DNA of 64,000 nt from Tepidibacter hydrothermalis (GCF_029542625.1 NZ_CP120733.1:3906001-3970000); one strand, 5' to 3'. Positions 33,549 through 46,112 are shown, counted from the stretch's first letter. Numbers and translations: made by a program. The notes: generated from the sequence alone by a model not told the origin.

Positions 33549-34223
33549 TATTTGAATATCTTCTCCTGGATTTAAAATAGATACATTACAAGATTTAACA
33601 TTATCTTTTAACAAATTAGGATTGGCATTTATAGCATCAAATGTATTAAAGTGAATAGGAATAACATTTTTAGGGTTTATAAACTCTATAGCTTTTATAC
33701 AATCATCAACATCCATTGTAAATACTCCGCCAATAGGTAACATGGCAAAATCTATATTCTCATACTCTAAAAGTTTCATTTCTATAGATAGTCCTGTATC
33801 TCCTGCATGATATAATTTAGTATTTTCAATTTCTAATAAAAAGCCACATGGATTACCAGCATATATTAAGTGAGTACCTTCATAAATACTAGAACCATGC
33901 AGAGCTGGAATCATCTTAACTTTTCCAAAAGATTGCTGGATACGTCCCCCTATGTGCATAGGAATACATTTTATGTTGTATTTAGATAGATATAAAGATA
34001 TTTCGAAGTTACATATTACAGTGGAGTTGTATTTTTTAGATATTAAAATAGTATCTCCTATATGATCACTATGTCCATGCGTAACTAATATATAGTCTAT
34101 ATGAGGTAATTCTTTTAAGTTGATTGGGCAATTAGGGTTATCTTTTATGAATGGATCTATTAAAATATTATACTCTGAAGTTTGAATTAAAAAAGCGGAA
34201 TGACCTAAATATTTTACTAACAT
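33543..34223 (-). CDS. UPF0173-family metallo-beta-lactamase-fold hydrolase
   Basis: A 226-aa metal-dependent hydrolase. The binuclear metal motif HGHSDHIGD (about residues 50-58) is intact, with further ligands at LHGSSIYEG, HAGDTGL and IPIHFNTF. Length and motif order match UPF0173 (YtkL-like). The physiological substrate is unknown. RBS AGGGAGG precedes the ATG. It lies 53 bp downstream of an antiporter gene on the same strand, so co-transcription is possible, and its stop overlaps the bidirectional terminator. Confidence 0.9.
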   Translation of the reverse strand: MLVKYLGHSAFLIQTSEYNILIDPFIKDNPNCPINLKELPHIDYILVTHGHSDHIGDTILISKKYNSTVICNFEISLYLSKYNIKCIPMHIGGRIQQSFGKVKMIPALHGSSIYEGTHLIYAGNPCGFLLEIENTKLYHAGDTGLSIEMKLLEYENIDFAMLPIGGVFTMDVDDCIKAIEFINPKNVIPIHFNTFDAINANPNLLKDNVKSCNVSILNPGEDIQIK

Positions 34224-34275
34224 ACTAAAACCTCCCTTTCTTACATTATATACTATTAATAATTTAAAAAAACAT

Positions 34276-35598
34276 TTAAGCTAATATATCTATATTATTA
34301 TTTTTTCTAGATTTTAATATAAAAGTAATAGGTATTAGATAACATAAGAATGCGTATGGAATAAAATTAATAGAAGATACGCCTAAAAGTGTAGAGGCTA
34401 CAATAGAATTTATATTCCAAGGAATCAAAGCAACTGTTATTGTACCGCTATCACTCAAACACCGAGCTAAATCTTCTTTTTCTAAATTATGATCAAGAAA
34501 TATGTTTTTCATGAATTTACAAGGAATAATTATCCCAACGGTTTGATTACATGTTAATGTATTTAAAAGTATACTTAATAAAGAACATTTTTTGAGTAAG
34601 TCATATTTGCTTGTTGTTGATGAAATTAGTTTATTTATTAAGATGTTTAGGCTGTTGGTTGAATCTAATAGACCAGTGAAAGCCGTTGCGCTTATTATTG
34701 TAAATACAACTGGCAACATTGATAGAAAGCCTCCTCCATTTATTATATTAGATGTGGAGTTACTTTCATTAAATCCAAGCAATGATATTTTTATTAAGGT
34801 AGATATACTGGAGTGTTGAATTAAAAAGCTGATTAAGAAACTAGAGCACAATGATGCTAGCAACGATTTAGTTATATCTATTCTTATTAATATTAGTATA
34901 AAAAGTATCGCAATAGGTATTAGGCATAGTATGTTTAAGTTAAAACTATTTGATAAATTTATCAATATATTGTCTAGGTTACTGTAATTACTTATGCTAT
35001 TGTATTTTCCTAAAATAAAGTATAGTATACCGCTGACTATAAAAGCTGGAATGAGTGTTTTATTCATTTTACGCATAAGTTTATATGGGTTAGAATTTGT
35101 CATTTCTATATTCAGATTTAATGCGCTAGATATAGGTGAAGATCTATCTCCTAAGAAAGCACCGGAGATTATTGCGCCGGCCAGAACAGATGTATCTAAA
35201 CCTACAGCTTTTCCTATTGTTATAATTACAACACCTATAGTCGATATACTTCCAACTGCAGTTCCTAATATATAGGATATGCAAGACATTATTAGAAAAG
35301 AGAAAAGTATAAAGTTATATTTTTTTAATACACTAAGACCTAAATAAATAAGATAAGGTATAGTTCCACAAACCATCCATGATGATGTAAGCATCCCAAC
35401 TAATGAAAGAATTATGATTATGCGTTTTGCAGATAATACACTTGATATTATGCTTTTGTTTAGATCTTTGTAGTTATATTTGTTTGATATTGAATTTATA
35501 TATACAAATAAAGCAGAAATTGATATGCCTATATATACGGGTTTGTTCATTATAACTGATAGTGATATTAATATCAGTGGTACTAATAGATTTTTCAT
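34276..35598 (-). CDS. NhaC-family Na+/H+ antiporter-like protein
   Basis: A 440-aa polytopic protein with about ten to twelve hydrophobic segments. It resembles NhaC: VGMLTSSWMVCGTIPYLIYLG (about 62), GAIISGAFLGDRSSPISSALNLN (about 141-163) and SDSGTITVALIPWNINS (about 386-402) align with the corresponding motifs of the neighbouring larger NhaC. Overall it is more divergent and shorter. It may exchange Na+ for protons or for a carboxylate, as some NhaC homologues do (malate/lactate exchange). It is the second of two tandem antiporter genes, separated by a terminator and a family 2 element. Confidence 0.8.
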   Translation of the reverse strand: MKNLLVPLILISLSVIMNKPVYIGISISALFVYINSISNKYNYKDLNKSIISSVLSAKRIIIILSLVGMLTSSWMVCGTIPYLIYLGLSVLKKYNFILFSFLIMSCISYILGTAVGSISTIGVVIITIGKAVGLDTSVLAGAIISGAFLGDRSSPISSALNLNIEMTNSNPYKLMRKMNKTLIPAFIVSGILYFILGKYNSISNYSNLDNILINLSNSFNLNILCLIPIAILFILILIRIDITKSLLASLCSSFLISFLIQHSSISTLIKISLLGFNESNSTSNIINGGGFLSMLPVVFTIISATAFTGLLDSTNSLNILINKLISSTTSKYDLLKKCSLLSILLNTLTCNQTVGIIIPCKFMKNIFLDHNLEKEDLARCLSDSGTITVALIPWNINSIVASTLLGVSSINFIPYAFLCYLIPITFILKSRKNNNIDILA

Positions 35599-35641
35599 GT
35601 TAAACGACCTCTCAATAAGATTGTAATTAAGAAAATTACAT

Positions 35642-35671
35642 ATATAAAAGAAGGGCCCGATATAGGCCCTT
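35642..35671 (-). terminator. Terminator after nhaC (minus strand)
   Basis: AAGGGCC ... GGCCCTT stem; on the minus strand it is followed by CTTCTTTTA. It lies between the two antiporter genes. Confidence 0.75.
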
Positions 35672-35676
35672 GATTT

Positions 35677-35784
35677 ATAACGAATAGGAAATTATATTCC
35701 TCTTTAATTTGAGGATAGATATAAATTTCGTTATGAGTTTCAAAAAAGTTTACATTTAAGATTCTTCTAAAGAAGAACTTTTTT
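35677..35784. repeat. Two-hairpin intergenic element, family 2, copy B
   Basis: Same layout as copy A: ATAACGAA/TTCGTTAT hairpin with a CCTC...GAGG inner pairing (copy A has a different loop), then an AAAAAAGTT/AACTTTTTT hairpin enclosing TTCTTCTAAAGAAGAA. Its right end touches the nhaC stop codon at 35783. Confidence 0.82.
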
Positions 35785-37186
35785 ATTCTATAATATATTC
35801 TTCTTTAGGAAGTTTGTGCATTGTAATTCCTGTAAATCCGTAGAACATAGATATTATAGGATTTATTAAGTTTAAGAAAGCAAAAGGTAAATATGCGAAT
35901 GGGTGAACGCCTAAAGTTGCCCACATATATGCTCCGCACGTATTCCAAGGAATAAGAGGAGATGTTAATGTTCCTGAATCCTCAAGTGCTCTTGATAAGT
36001 TTTTAGGATGAAGGCCTTTTTTACCATAAGCATCTTTATACATTCTTCCTGGAATTACTATTGAAAGATATTGTTCTCCTGTAACTAAGTTTACGAATAT
36101 ACAAGAGAATACAGTAGCAACAACAAGTCCGCCGGTACCTCTTGCCAATTTCAATATATTCTCAGCTATAACTTCAAGCATTCCTGTTTTTTCAAGTATT
36201 CCTCCTAGAGTTAAGGCACATAATATTAAAGATACTGTCCACATCATTGATTGAAGACCTCCACGAGTTAACAATGAGTCTACAGATTCTATTCCTGTAT
36301 TAGATACGAATCCGTAGTTAGCAGAAGTTATTATTTCTCCAAGTGATGATTTCTGGAATATAGCAGCGAATATTCCTCCAAGGATTGAACCTGTTATAAG
36401 TCCTGGAATCGCTGGAACTTTTAATATAACAATTGTTATTACTATGATAGGTGGAAGGAATAGTAGTGGGTTTATATTAAAACTAGATGATAGAGCATCC
36501 AGCATTTGATTTATTATAGTAGGGTCGATGTTCTTGCCTGCATATTTAGCACCTAAGAAACCGTAAAGGATAAGAGCGATTAGTAAAGATGGTCCAGTTG
36601 TGAATAGCATGTGACGTACATGATCGAATAGATTAGCACCTGCCATGGCTGGAGCTAGATTTGTAGTATCTGATAATGGTGACATTTTATCTCCGAAGTA
36701 AGCGCCAGATATAATTGCACCGGCAACTATATAGTTAGGAATTCCGAGTCCTTGACCTACACCCAAAAGTGCGATACCAACAGTACCTGCTGTAGTCCAA
36801 GAGGATCCTGTAGCGAGAGCAACTATTGCACATATTATACAGGTTGCAACTAAGAATATACCGGGTGATAATATTTTGAGGCCGTAATATATCATAGTAG
36901 GAACTACACCACTTAATATCCAGGTACCTATAATTGTACCTACTATCATAAGAATTAAAACAGCCTGCATTGCCATGTTGATGGTTTTCATGACTCCTTC
37001 TTCAAGTTCATTCCATTGAAAGCCTAGTCTGGTAGTAGCCATGAGAGCAGCTATAACAGCACCACAAATTAAAGGAATATGAGGTGAGGCTTCATACTTA
37101 AAAACTGCAACCCCTATAAATAAGATTAAACAGAAAATAGGAATAAGAGCTTCTAGTAAGTTTGCCTTACGTTTTTGTTTTGACAT
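35783..37186 (-). CDS. nhaC: Na+/H+ antiporter NhaC
   Basis: A 467-aa membrane antiporter with about 12 hydrophobic segments, full NhaC length. Conserved motifs include GTIIGTWILSGVVPTMIYYG, ATGSSWTTAGTVGIAL, GAIISGAYFGDKMSPLSDTTNLAPAMAG and ALEDSGTLTSPLIPWNTCGAYM. It would extrude Na+ in exchange for protons (or, in some members, exchange malate and lactate). The ATG is preceded by AAAGGGGGAAA. It is the first gene of a possible nhaC-nhaC-UPF0173 transcript, although a terminator follows it. Confidence 0.92.
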   Translation of the reverse strand: MSKQKRKANLLEALIPIFCLILFIGVAVFKYEASPHIPLICGAVIAALMATTRLGFQWNELEEGVMKTINMAMQAVLILMIVGTIIGTWILSGVVPTMIYYGLKILSPGIFLVATCIICAIVALATGSSWTTAGTVGIALLGVGQGLGIPNYIVAGAIISGAYFGDKMSPLSDTTNLAPAMAGANLFDHVRHMLFTTGPSLLIALILYGFLGAKYAGKNIDPTIINQMLDALSSSFNINPLLFLPPIIVITIVILKVPAIPGLITGSILGGIFAAIFQKSSLGEIITSANYGFVSNTGIESVDSLLTRGGLQSMMWTVSLILCALTLGGILEKTGMLEVIAENILKLARGTGGLVVATVFSCIFVNLVTGEQYLSIVIPGRMYKDAYGKKGLHPKNLSRALEDSGTLTSPLIPWNTCGAYMWATLGVHPFAYLPFAFLNLINPIISMFYGFTGITMHKLPKEEYIIE

Positions 37187-37663
37187 TATAATTTTCCCCC
37201 TTTTAAAATAATAAAACTAAGTTTCTGATATTTCAGTTATTAAGTATGTTATTTAACTGAATTTAGGTCGGGTTAACACAAGAACATAACAATATATATT
37301 CGCCCCTGTAATATTTTGAATAGTGATATTGTCAGTCGGTTGATAAAATTATAAATGTACCAAAATTATATCATAAATCTTCTGAAAATTCAATACATTT
37401 AAAATTCAACAACAATTCATTGGGGGAGTTTTAAATTTGTTAGTATATTAAATCATATTAAGGATAAAAATATAAAGCGAAACTTAATTTAAATGTTTAG
37501 TAAGTTGATCTAGAAGATTTATAAGTTAGTATATCGAGTTTTAAAAGGTTGGATTTTGGAACTTTTAACTTTCGGATAAACTACATTTATAGAATTTTGA
37601 AATGTAAATATTAATACTTTAAGATATATTTTAGATAAATTTTAAAAAAATAATAAAAAAGTA
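37187..37663. other. Intergenic region between nhaC and rRNA operon 1
   Basis: No gene is visible. On the minus strand it carries the nhaC leader: a TATAAT-like box near 37370 and an imperfect palindrome CAGTTATTAA ... TTATTTAACTG at 37234-37259. No riboswitch class is recognised. Confidence 0.6.
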
Positions 37664-37692
37664 TTGACCAACTTGATGAAAGGTGATATATT
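37664..37692 (+). promoter_or_regulatory. rRNA operon 1 promoter
   Basis: TTGACC, 17-bp spacer, TATATT, followed by the leader TTACTTGTCCTCAACAACGAGG shared by all three operons. A boxA-like ACTTTGAAAATT follows at about 37738, and AAACAGTAGGTT (37749-37760) pairs with AACCTACTGTTT (39359-39370) as the 16S processing stem. Confidence 0.88.
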
Positions 37693-37829
37693 ATTACTTG
37701 TCCTCAACAACGAGGCGAACACGAAACACAAAATGAACTTTGAAAATTAAACAGTAGGTTATAAATAAATCACAAACAGTGATTTTCGGAAACAACACAT
37801 AAAGTCAGTTACTGAGTACTGACAAACTT

Positions 37830-39356
<1,527 letters not shown>

Positions 39357-39395
39357 ATAACCTACTGTTTAATTTTGAGAGTTCATAAAAAACTC

Positions 39396-39424
39396 TTGAC
39401 GAGAATAAATAATTTTGCTATTAT
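39396..39424 (+). promoter_or_regulatory. Promoter-like site within the 16S-23S spacer
   Basis: TTGACG (39396-39401), 17-bp spacer, TATTAT (39419-39424), 25 bp ahead of tRNA-Ala. The spacers of operons 2 and 3 lack both this site and the tRNA. Confidence 0.6.
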
Positions 39425-39449
39425 ATATCTTGTCCAAAAAATACAATAT

Positions 39450-39525
39450 GGGGGCGTAGCTCAGTTGGGAGAGCACTTGCCTTGCAAGCAAGGGGTCAGG
39501 AGTTCGACTCTCCTCGTCTCCACCA
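39450..39525 (+). tRNA. tRNA-Ala(TGC)
   Basis: In the 16S-23S spacer of operon 1. Acceptor GGGGGCG/CGTCTCC, anticodon TGC, encoded CCA. It is the only spacer tRNA among the three operons. Confidence 0.96.
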
Positions 39526-39584
39526 TTTAGTATTTTATATACTACTTTAGTACTTTGAAAATTGAACAGATTCAAATAAATTTA

Positions 39585-42504
<2,920 letters not shown>

Positions 42505-42551
42505 TTATTAAATCTGGTCAATTTTGAAAGTATTAATACAATACTTAATAT

Positions 42552-42625
42552 GCGGGTGTAACTCAGTGGTAGAGTTCTGGCCTTCCAAGCCAGCTGCGAG
42601 GGTTCGACTCCCTTCACCCGCTCCA
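42552..42625 (+). tRNA. tRNA-Gly(TCC)
   Basis: Between 23S and 5S of operon 1. Acceptor GCGGGTG/CACCCGC, anticodon TCC, encoded CCA. Absent from operons 2 and 3. Confidence 0.95.
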
Positions 42626-42629
42626 AATA

Positions 42630-42745
<116 letters not shown>

Positions 42746-42750
42746 TATGT

Positions 42751-42825
42751 TCCAAGGTAGCTCAATGGTGGAGCAATCGGCTGTTAACCGATAGGCTGTG
42801 GGTTCGAGCCCCACCCTTGGAGCCA
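42751..42825 (+). tRNA. tRNA-Asn(GTT), array copy 1
   Basis: Acceptor TCCAAGG/CCTTGGA, anticodon GTT, encoded CCA. First tRNA after the 5S of operon 1. Confidence 0.95.
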
Positions 42826-42832
42826 AATATAT

Positions 42833-42921
42833 GCCGAGGTGGCGGAACTGGCAGACGCACAGGACTTAAAATCCTGCGGTCCTTACAGATCGTACCGGTT
42901 CGATTCCGGTCCTCGGCACCA
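42833..42921 (+). tRNA. tRNA-Leu(TAA), array copy 1
   Basis: Acceptor GCCGAGG/CCTCGGC, long variable arm, anticodon TAA, encoded CCA. Confidence 0.95.
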
Positions 42922-42927
42922 CAATAA

Positions 42928-43003
<76 letters not shown>

Positions 43004-43009
43004 AAGCAT

Positions 43010-43084
43010 GGCCCCTTGGTCAAGCGGTTAAGACACCGCCCTTTCACGGCGGTAACAGGGGTTCGATTCCCCTAGGGGTCACCA
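43010..43084 (+). tRNA. tRNA-Glu(TTC), array copy 1
   Basis: Acceptor GGCCCCT/AGGGGTC, anticodon TTC, encoded CCA. Confidence 0.95.
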
Positions 43085-43093
43085 TTAATAATT

Positions 43094-43169
43094 GGGCTCA
43101 TAGCTCAGCTGGGAGAGCACCTGCCTTACAAGCAGGGGGTCACAGGTTCGAGCCCTGTTGAGCCCACCA
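43094..43169 (+). tRNA. tRNA-Val(TAC), array copy 1
   Basis: Acceptor GGGCTCA/TGAGCCC, anticodon TAC. A third identical copy lies at 46570-46645. Confidence 0.95.
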
Positions 43170-43176
43170 ATTATTT

Positions 43177-43253
43177 GGCCTGGTAGTTCAGTTGGTTAGA
43201 ATGCCAGCCTGTCACGCTGGAGGTCGAGGGTTCGAGTCCCTTCCAGGTCGCCA
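43177..43253 (+). tRNA. tRNA-Asp(GTC), array copy 1
   Basis: Acceptor GGCCTGG/CCAGGTC, anticodon GTC, encoded CCA. A 36-nt A-rich spacer follows, the longest in the array. Confidence 0.95.
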
Positions 43254-43289
43254 AATAATTTTATGGGAGAAACAAAAAAACAAAAAAGT

Positions 43290-43364
43290 GCTAGTGTGGC
43301 TCAACGGTAGAGCAGCTGACTTGTAATCAGCAGGTTGTAGGTTCGATTCCTATCACTAGCTCCA
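43290..43364 (+). tRNA. tRNA-Thr(TGT), array copy 1
   Basis: Acceptor GCTAGTG/CACTAGC, anticodon TGT, encoded CCA. Confidence 0.95.
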
Positions 43365-43370
43365 AAACAT

Positions 43371-43456
43371 GGAGGGGTTCCCGAGTTGGCCAAAGGGGGC
43401 AGACTGTAAATCTGTTAGCATCGCTTTCACTGGTTCGAATCCAGTCCCCTCCACCA
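43371..43456 (+). tRNA. tRNA-Tyr(GTA), array copy 1
   Basis: Acceptor GGAGGGG/CCCCTCC, long variable arm, anticodon GTA. Confidence 0.95.
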
Positions 43457-43466
43457 TAAATAACAT

Positions 43467-43550
43467 GCGGGTGTGGCGGAATTGGCAGACGCACTAGACT
43501 TAGGATCTAGCGCTTTTAGCGTGGGGGTTCAAGTCCCTCCACCCGCACCA
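43467..43550 (+). tRNA. tRNA-Leu(TAG), array copy 1
   Basis: Acceptor GCGGGTG/CACCCGC, long variable arm, anticodon TAG. Confidence 0.95.
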
Positions 43551-43553
43551 TAA

Positions 43554-43628
43554 GCGGAAATGGCTCAGTGGTAGAGCATCGCCTTGCCAAGGCGAGGGTC
43601 GCGAGTTCGAATCTCGTTTTCCGCTCCA
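43554..43628 (+). tRNA. tRNA-Gly(GCC), array copy 1
   Basis: Acceptor GCGGAAA/TTTCCGC, anticodon GCC, encoded CCA. Confidence 0.95.
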
Positions 43629-43634
43629 AATTAT

Positions 43635-43711
43635 GTACCTGTAGCTCAGTTGGATAGAGCAGTGGCCTTCTAAGCCACGTGTCCGGGGTTCGAATCCCTG
43701 CAGGTACGCCA
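43635..43711 (+). tRNA. tRNA-Arg(TCT), array copy 1
   Basis: Acceptor GTACCTG/CAGGTAC, anticodon TCT, encoded CCA. Confidence 0.95.
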
Positions 43712-43718
43712 TATATAC

Positions 43719-43794
43719 TGGGGATTCGCCAAGTCGGTAAGGCACATGACTTTGACTCATGTATGCGTTGGTTCGAGTCCAGCATCCCCAGCCA
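43719..43794 (+). tRNA. tRNA-Gln(TTG), array copy 1
   Basis: Acceptor TGGGGAT/ATCCCCA, anticodon TTG, encoded CCA. Confidence 0.95.
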
Positions 43795-43803
43795 ATTTAA
43801 TTT

Positions 43804-43879
43804 GACCCATTAGCTCAGTCGGTAGAGCACCTGACTTTTAATCAGGGTGTCCCGCGTTCGAGTCGCGGATGGGTCACCA
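43804..43879 (+). tRNA. tRNA-Lys(TTT), array copy 1, first
   Basis: Acceptor GACCCAT/ATGGGTC, anticodon TTT. An identical gene recurs in the same array at 44417. Confidence 0.95.
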
Positions 43880-43888
43880 AACAAGTAC

Positions 43889-43977
43889 GGAGGGGTGTCC
43901 GAGTGGCTTAAGGAGCTGGTCTTGAAAACCAGTGATTCCGAAAGGGACCGTGGGTTCGAATCCCACCTCCTCCGCCA
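43889..43977 (+). tRNA. tRNA-Ser(TGA), array copy 1
   Basis: Acceptor GGAGGGG/CTCCTCC, long variable arm, anticodon TGA. Confidence 0.95.
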
Positions 43978-43980
43978 AAT

Positions 43981-44056
43981 GCCCAGATAGCTCAGTCGGT
44001 AGAGCAGGGGACTGAAAATCCCCGTGTCGGTGGTTCGATTCCGCCTCTGGGCACCA
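43981..44056 (+). tRNA. tRNA-Phe(GAA), array copy 1
   Basis: Acceptor GCCCAGA/TCTGGGC, anticodon GAA, encoded CCA. Confidence 0.95.
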
Positions 44057-44065
44057 AAGAAGCAT

Positions 44066-44142
44066 GGCGGCATAGCTCAGTTGGCTAGAGCGTTCGGTTC
44101 ATACCCGAAAGGTCACTAGTTCGAATCTAGTTGCCGCTACCA
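44066..44142 (+). tRNA. Elongator tRNA-Met(CAT), array copy 1
   Basis: Acceptor GGCGGCA/TGCCGCT, anticodon CAT in GGTTCATACCC, as in Bacillus elongator tRNA-Met. Confidence 0.88.
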
Positions 44143-44150
44143 AATAAAGT

Positions 44151-44227
44151 GGGCCTTTAGCTCAGTTGGTTAGAGCGCCCGGCTCATAACCGGTAGGTCT
44201 GGGGTTCGAGTCCCTGAAGGCCCACCA
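44151..44227 (+). tRNA. tRNA-Ile2(CAT, lysidine type), array copy 1
   Basis: Acceptor GGGCCTT/AAGGCCC, anticodon CAT in GGCTCATAACC. Body resembles Bacillus tRNA-Ile(CAT), whose C34 is converted to lysidine by TilS; the Ile assignment is by resemblance. Confidence 0.8.
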
Positions 44228-44248
44228 CTTTATTTAACACAATTATAT

Positions 44249-44325
44249 CGAGGTGTAGCGCAGTTTGGTAGCGCACGTGGTTTGGGACCATGGGGCCGGG
44301 GGTTCGAGTCCCTCCACCTCGACCA
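44249..44325 (+). tRNA. tRNA-Pro(TGG), array copy 1
   Basis: Acceptor CGAGGTG/CACCTCG, anticodon TGG, encoded CCA. Confidence 0.95.
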
Positions 44326-44332
44326 ATTATAT

Positions 44333-44410
44333 GGTGGGTATAGCTCAGTTGGTTAGAGCACCAGATTGTGGCTCTGGGGGCCGTGAGTTCGAGTCTCATT
44401 ATCCACCCCA
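44333..44410 (+). tRNA. tRNA-His(GTG), array copy 1
   Basis: Encoded G-1 opposite C73, acceptor GTGGGTA/TATCCAC, anticodon GTG. Confidence 0.95.
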
Positions 44411-44416
44411 TATTTT

Positions 44417-44492
44417 GACCCATTAGCTCAGTCGGTAGAGCACCTGACTTTTAATCAGGGTGTCCCGCGTTCGAGTCGCGGATGGGTCACCA
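44417..44492 (+). tRNA. tRNA-Lys(TTT), array copy 1, second
   Basis: Identical to the gene at 43804. Confidence 0.95.
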
Positions 44493-44499
44493 AAGAAAT

Positions 44500-44573
44500 G
44501 GCGACATAGCCAAGTGGTAAGGCAGAGGACTGCAACTCCTTCATCCCCAGTTCAAATCTGGGTGTCGCCTCCA
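44500..44573 (+). tRNA. tRNA-Cys(GCA), array copy 1
   Basis: Acceptor GGCGACA/TGTCGCC, anticodon GCA, encoded CCA. Last gene of the array. Confidence 0.95.
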
Positions 44574-44581
44574 TAAAAAAA

Positions 44582-44610
44582 TTGACAATAACAATGAGAT
44601 GTGGTAATAT
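44582..44610 (+). promoter_or_regulatory. Consensus promoter between the two tRNA arrays
   Basis: TTGACA (44582-44587), 17-bp spacer, TAATAT (44605-44610). It lies in the 57-bp unique spacer and would drive array copy 2 independently of rRNA operon 1. Confidence 0.85.
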
Positions 44611-44635
44611 ATATTTTGTTGTTATAAATTTATGT

Positions 44636-44710
44636 TCCAAGGTAGCTCAATGGTGGAGCAATCGGCTGTTAACCGATAGGCTGTGGGTTCGAGCCCCACC
44701 CTTGGAGCCA
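44636..44710 (+). tRNA. tRNA-Asn(GTT), array copy 2
   Basis: Duplicate of the gene at 42751; anticodon GTT. Confidence 0.95.
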
Positions 44711-44717
44711 AATATAT

Positions 44718-44806
44718 GCCGAGGTGGCGGAACTGGCAGACGCACAGGACTTAAAATCCTGCGGTCCTTACAGATCGTACCGGTTCGATTCCGGTCCTCG
44801 GCACCA
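44718..44806 (+). tRNA. tRNA-Leu(TAA), array copy 2
   Basis: Duplicate of the gene at 42833; anticodon TAA. Confidence 0.95.
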
Positions 44807-44812
44807 CAATAA

Positions 44813-44888
<76 letters not shown>

Positions 44889-44894
44889 AAGCAT

Positions 44895-44969
44895 GGCCCC
44901 TTGGTCAAGCGGTTAAGACACCGCCCTTTCACGGCGGTAACAGGGGTTCGATTCCCCTAGGGGTCACCA
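44895..44969 (+). tRNA. tRNA-Glu(TTC), array copy 2
   Basis: Duplicate of the gene at 43010; anticodon TTC. Confidence 0.95.
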
Positions 44970-44978
44970 TTAATAATT

Positions 44979-45054
44979 GGGCTCATAGCTCAGCTGGGAG
45001 AGCACCTGCCTTACAAGCAGGGGGTCACAGGTTCGAGCCCTGTTGAGCCCACCA
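44979..45054 (+). tRNA. tRNA-Val(TAC), array copy 2
   Basis: Duplicate of the gene at 43094; anticodon TAC. Confidence 0.95.
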
Positions 45055-45061
45055 ATTATTT

Positions 45062-45138
45062 GGCCTGGTAGTTCAGTTGGTTAGAATGCCAGCCTGTCAC
45101 GCTGGAGGTCGAGGGTTCGAGTCCCTTCCAGGTCGCCA
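45062..45138 (+). tRNA. tRNA-Asp(GTC), array copy 2
   Basis: Duplicate of the gene at 43177; anticodon GTC. Confidence 0.95.
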
Positions 45139-45174
45139 AATAATTTTATGGGAGAAACAAAAAAACAAAAAAGT

Positions 45175-45249
45175 GCTAGTGTGGCTCAACGGTAGAGCAG
45201 CTGACTTGTAATCAGCAGGTTGTAGGTTCGATTCCTATCACTAGCTCCA
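45175..45249 (+). tRNA. tRNA-Thr(TGT), array copy 2
   Basis: Duplicate of the gene at 43290; anticodon TGT. Confidence 0.95.
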
Positions 45250-45255
45250 AAACAT

Positions 45256-45341
45256 GGAGGGGTTCCCGAGTTGGCCAAAGGGGGCAGACTGTAAATCTGT
45301 TAGCATCGCTTTCACTGGTTCGAATCCAGTCCCCTCCACCA
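45256..45341 (+). tRNA. tRNA-Tyr(GTA), array copy 2
   Basis: Duplicate of the gene at 43371; anticodon GTA. Confidence 0.95.
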
Positions 45342-45351
45342 TAAATAACAT

Positions 45352-45435
45352 GCGGGTGTGGCGGAATTGGCAGACGCACTAGACTTAGGATCTAGCGCTT
45401 TTAGCGTGGGGGTTCAAGTCCCTCCACCCGCACCA
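45352..45435 (+). tRNA. tRNA-Leu(TAG), array copy 2
   Basis: Duplicate of the gene at 43467; anticodon TAG. Confidence 0.95.
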
Positions 45436-45438
45436 TAA

Positions 45439-45513
45439 GCGGAAATGGCTCAGTGGTAGAGCATCGCCTTGCCAAGGCGAGGGTCGCGAGTTCGAATCTC
45501 GTTTTCCGCTCCA
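45439..45513 (+). tRNA. tRNA-Gly(GCC), array copy 2
   Basis: Duplicate of the gene at 43554; anticodon GCC. Confidence 0.95.
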
Positions 45514-45519
45514 AATTAT

Positions 45520-45596
45520 GTACCTGTAGCTCAGTTGGATAGAGCAGTGGCCTTCTAAGCCACGTGTCCGGGGTTCGAATCCCTGCAGGTACGCCA
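45520..45596 (+). tRNA. tRNA-Arg(TCT), array copy 2
   Basis: Duplicate of the gene at 43635; anticodon TCT. Confidence 0.95.
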
Positions 45597-45603
45597 TATA
45601 TAC

Positions 45604-45679
45604 TGGGGATTCGCCAAGTCGGTAAGGCACATGACTTTGACTCATGTATGCGTTGGTTCGAGTCCAGCATCCCCAGCCA
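45604..45679 (+). tRNA. tRNA-Gln(TTG), array copy 2
   Basis: Duplicate of the gene at 43719; anticodon TTG. Confidence 0.95.
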
Positions 45680-45688
45680 ATTTAATTT

Positions 45689-45764
45689 GACCCATTAGCT
45701 CAGTCGGTAGAGCACCTGACTTTTAATCAGGGTGTCCCGCGTTCGAGTCGCGGATGGGTCACCA
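45689..45764 (+). tRNA. tRNA-Lys(TTT), array copy 2, first
   Basis: Duplicate of the gene at 43804; anticodon TTT. Confidence 0.95.
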
Positions 45765-45773
45765 AACAAGTAC

Positions 45774-45862
45774 GGAGGGGTGTCCGAGTGGCTTAAGGAG
45801 CTGGTCTTGAAAACCAGTGATTCCGAAAGGGACCGTGGGTTCGAATCCCACCTCCTCCGCCA
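45774..45862 (+). tRNA. tRNA-Ser(TGA), array copy 2
   Basis: Duplicate of the gene at 43889; anticodon TGA. Confidence 0.95.
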
Positions 45863-45865
45863 AAT

Positions 45866-45941
45866 GCCCAGATAGCTCAGTCGGTAGAGCAGGGGACTGA
45901 AAATCCCCGTGTCGGTGGTTCGATTCCGCCTCTGGGCACCA
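45866..45941 (+). tRNA. tRNA-Phe(GAA), array copy 2
   Basis: Duplicate of the gene at 43981; anticodon GAA. Confidence 0.95.
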
Positions 45942-45950
45942 AAGAAGCAT

Positions 45951-46027
45951 GGCGGCATAGCTCAGTTGGCTAGAGCGTTCGGTTCATACCCGAAAGGTCA
46001 CTAGTTCGAATCTAGTTGCCGCTACCA
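45951..46027 (+). tRNA. Elongator tRNA-Met(CAT), array copy 2
   Basis: Duplicate of the gene at 44066; anticodon CAT. Confidence 0.88.
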
Positions 46028-46035
46028 AATAAAGT

Positions 46036-46112
46036 GGGCCTTTAGCTCAGTTGGTTAGAGCGCCCGGCTCATAACCGGTAGGTCTGGGGTTCGAGTCCCT
46101 GAAGGCCCACCA
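46036..46112 (+). tRNA. tRNA-Ile2(CAT, lysidine type), array copy 2
   Basis: Duplicate of the gene at 44151; anticodon CAT. Confidence 0.8.

Noticed and set aside
27941-37186. Prophage or integrative element as cause of the recR-bofA split
   Set aside because: No integrase, transposase, phage or conjugation gene and no att-like repeats are visible in the inserted segment.
37187-37435. nhaC leader considered as a cation-sensing riboswitch
   Set aside because: I see only one imperfect palindrome and no conserved core of a known riboswitch; a covariance search would be needed.
43500-44423. Minus-strand frames of 60-90 codons across the tRNA arrays, resembling common misannotated 'RTRDT...' proteins
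   Set aside because: They are the antisense of tandem tRNA genes, with TPsiC arms translated repeatedly; no ribosome binding sites and duplicated with the array.
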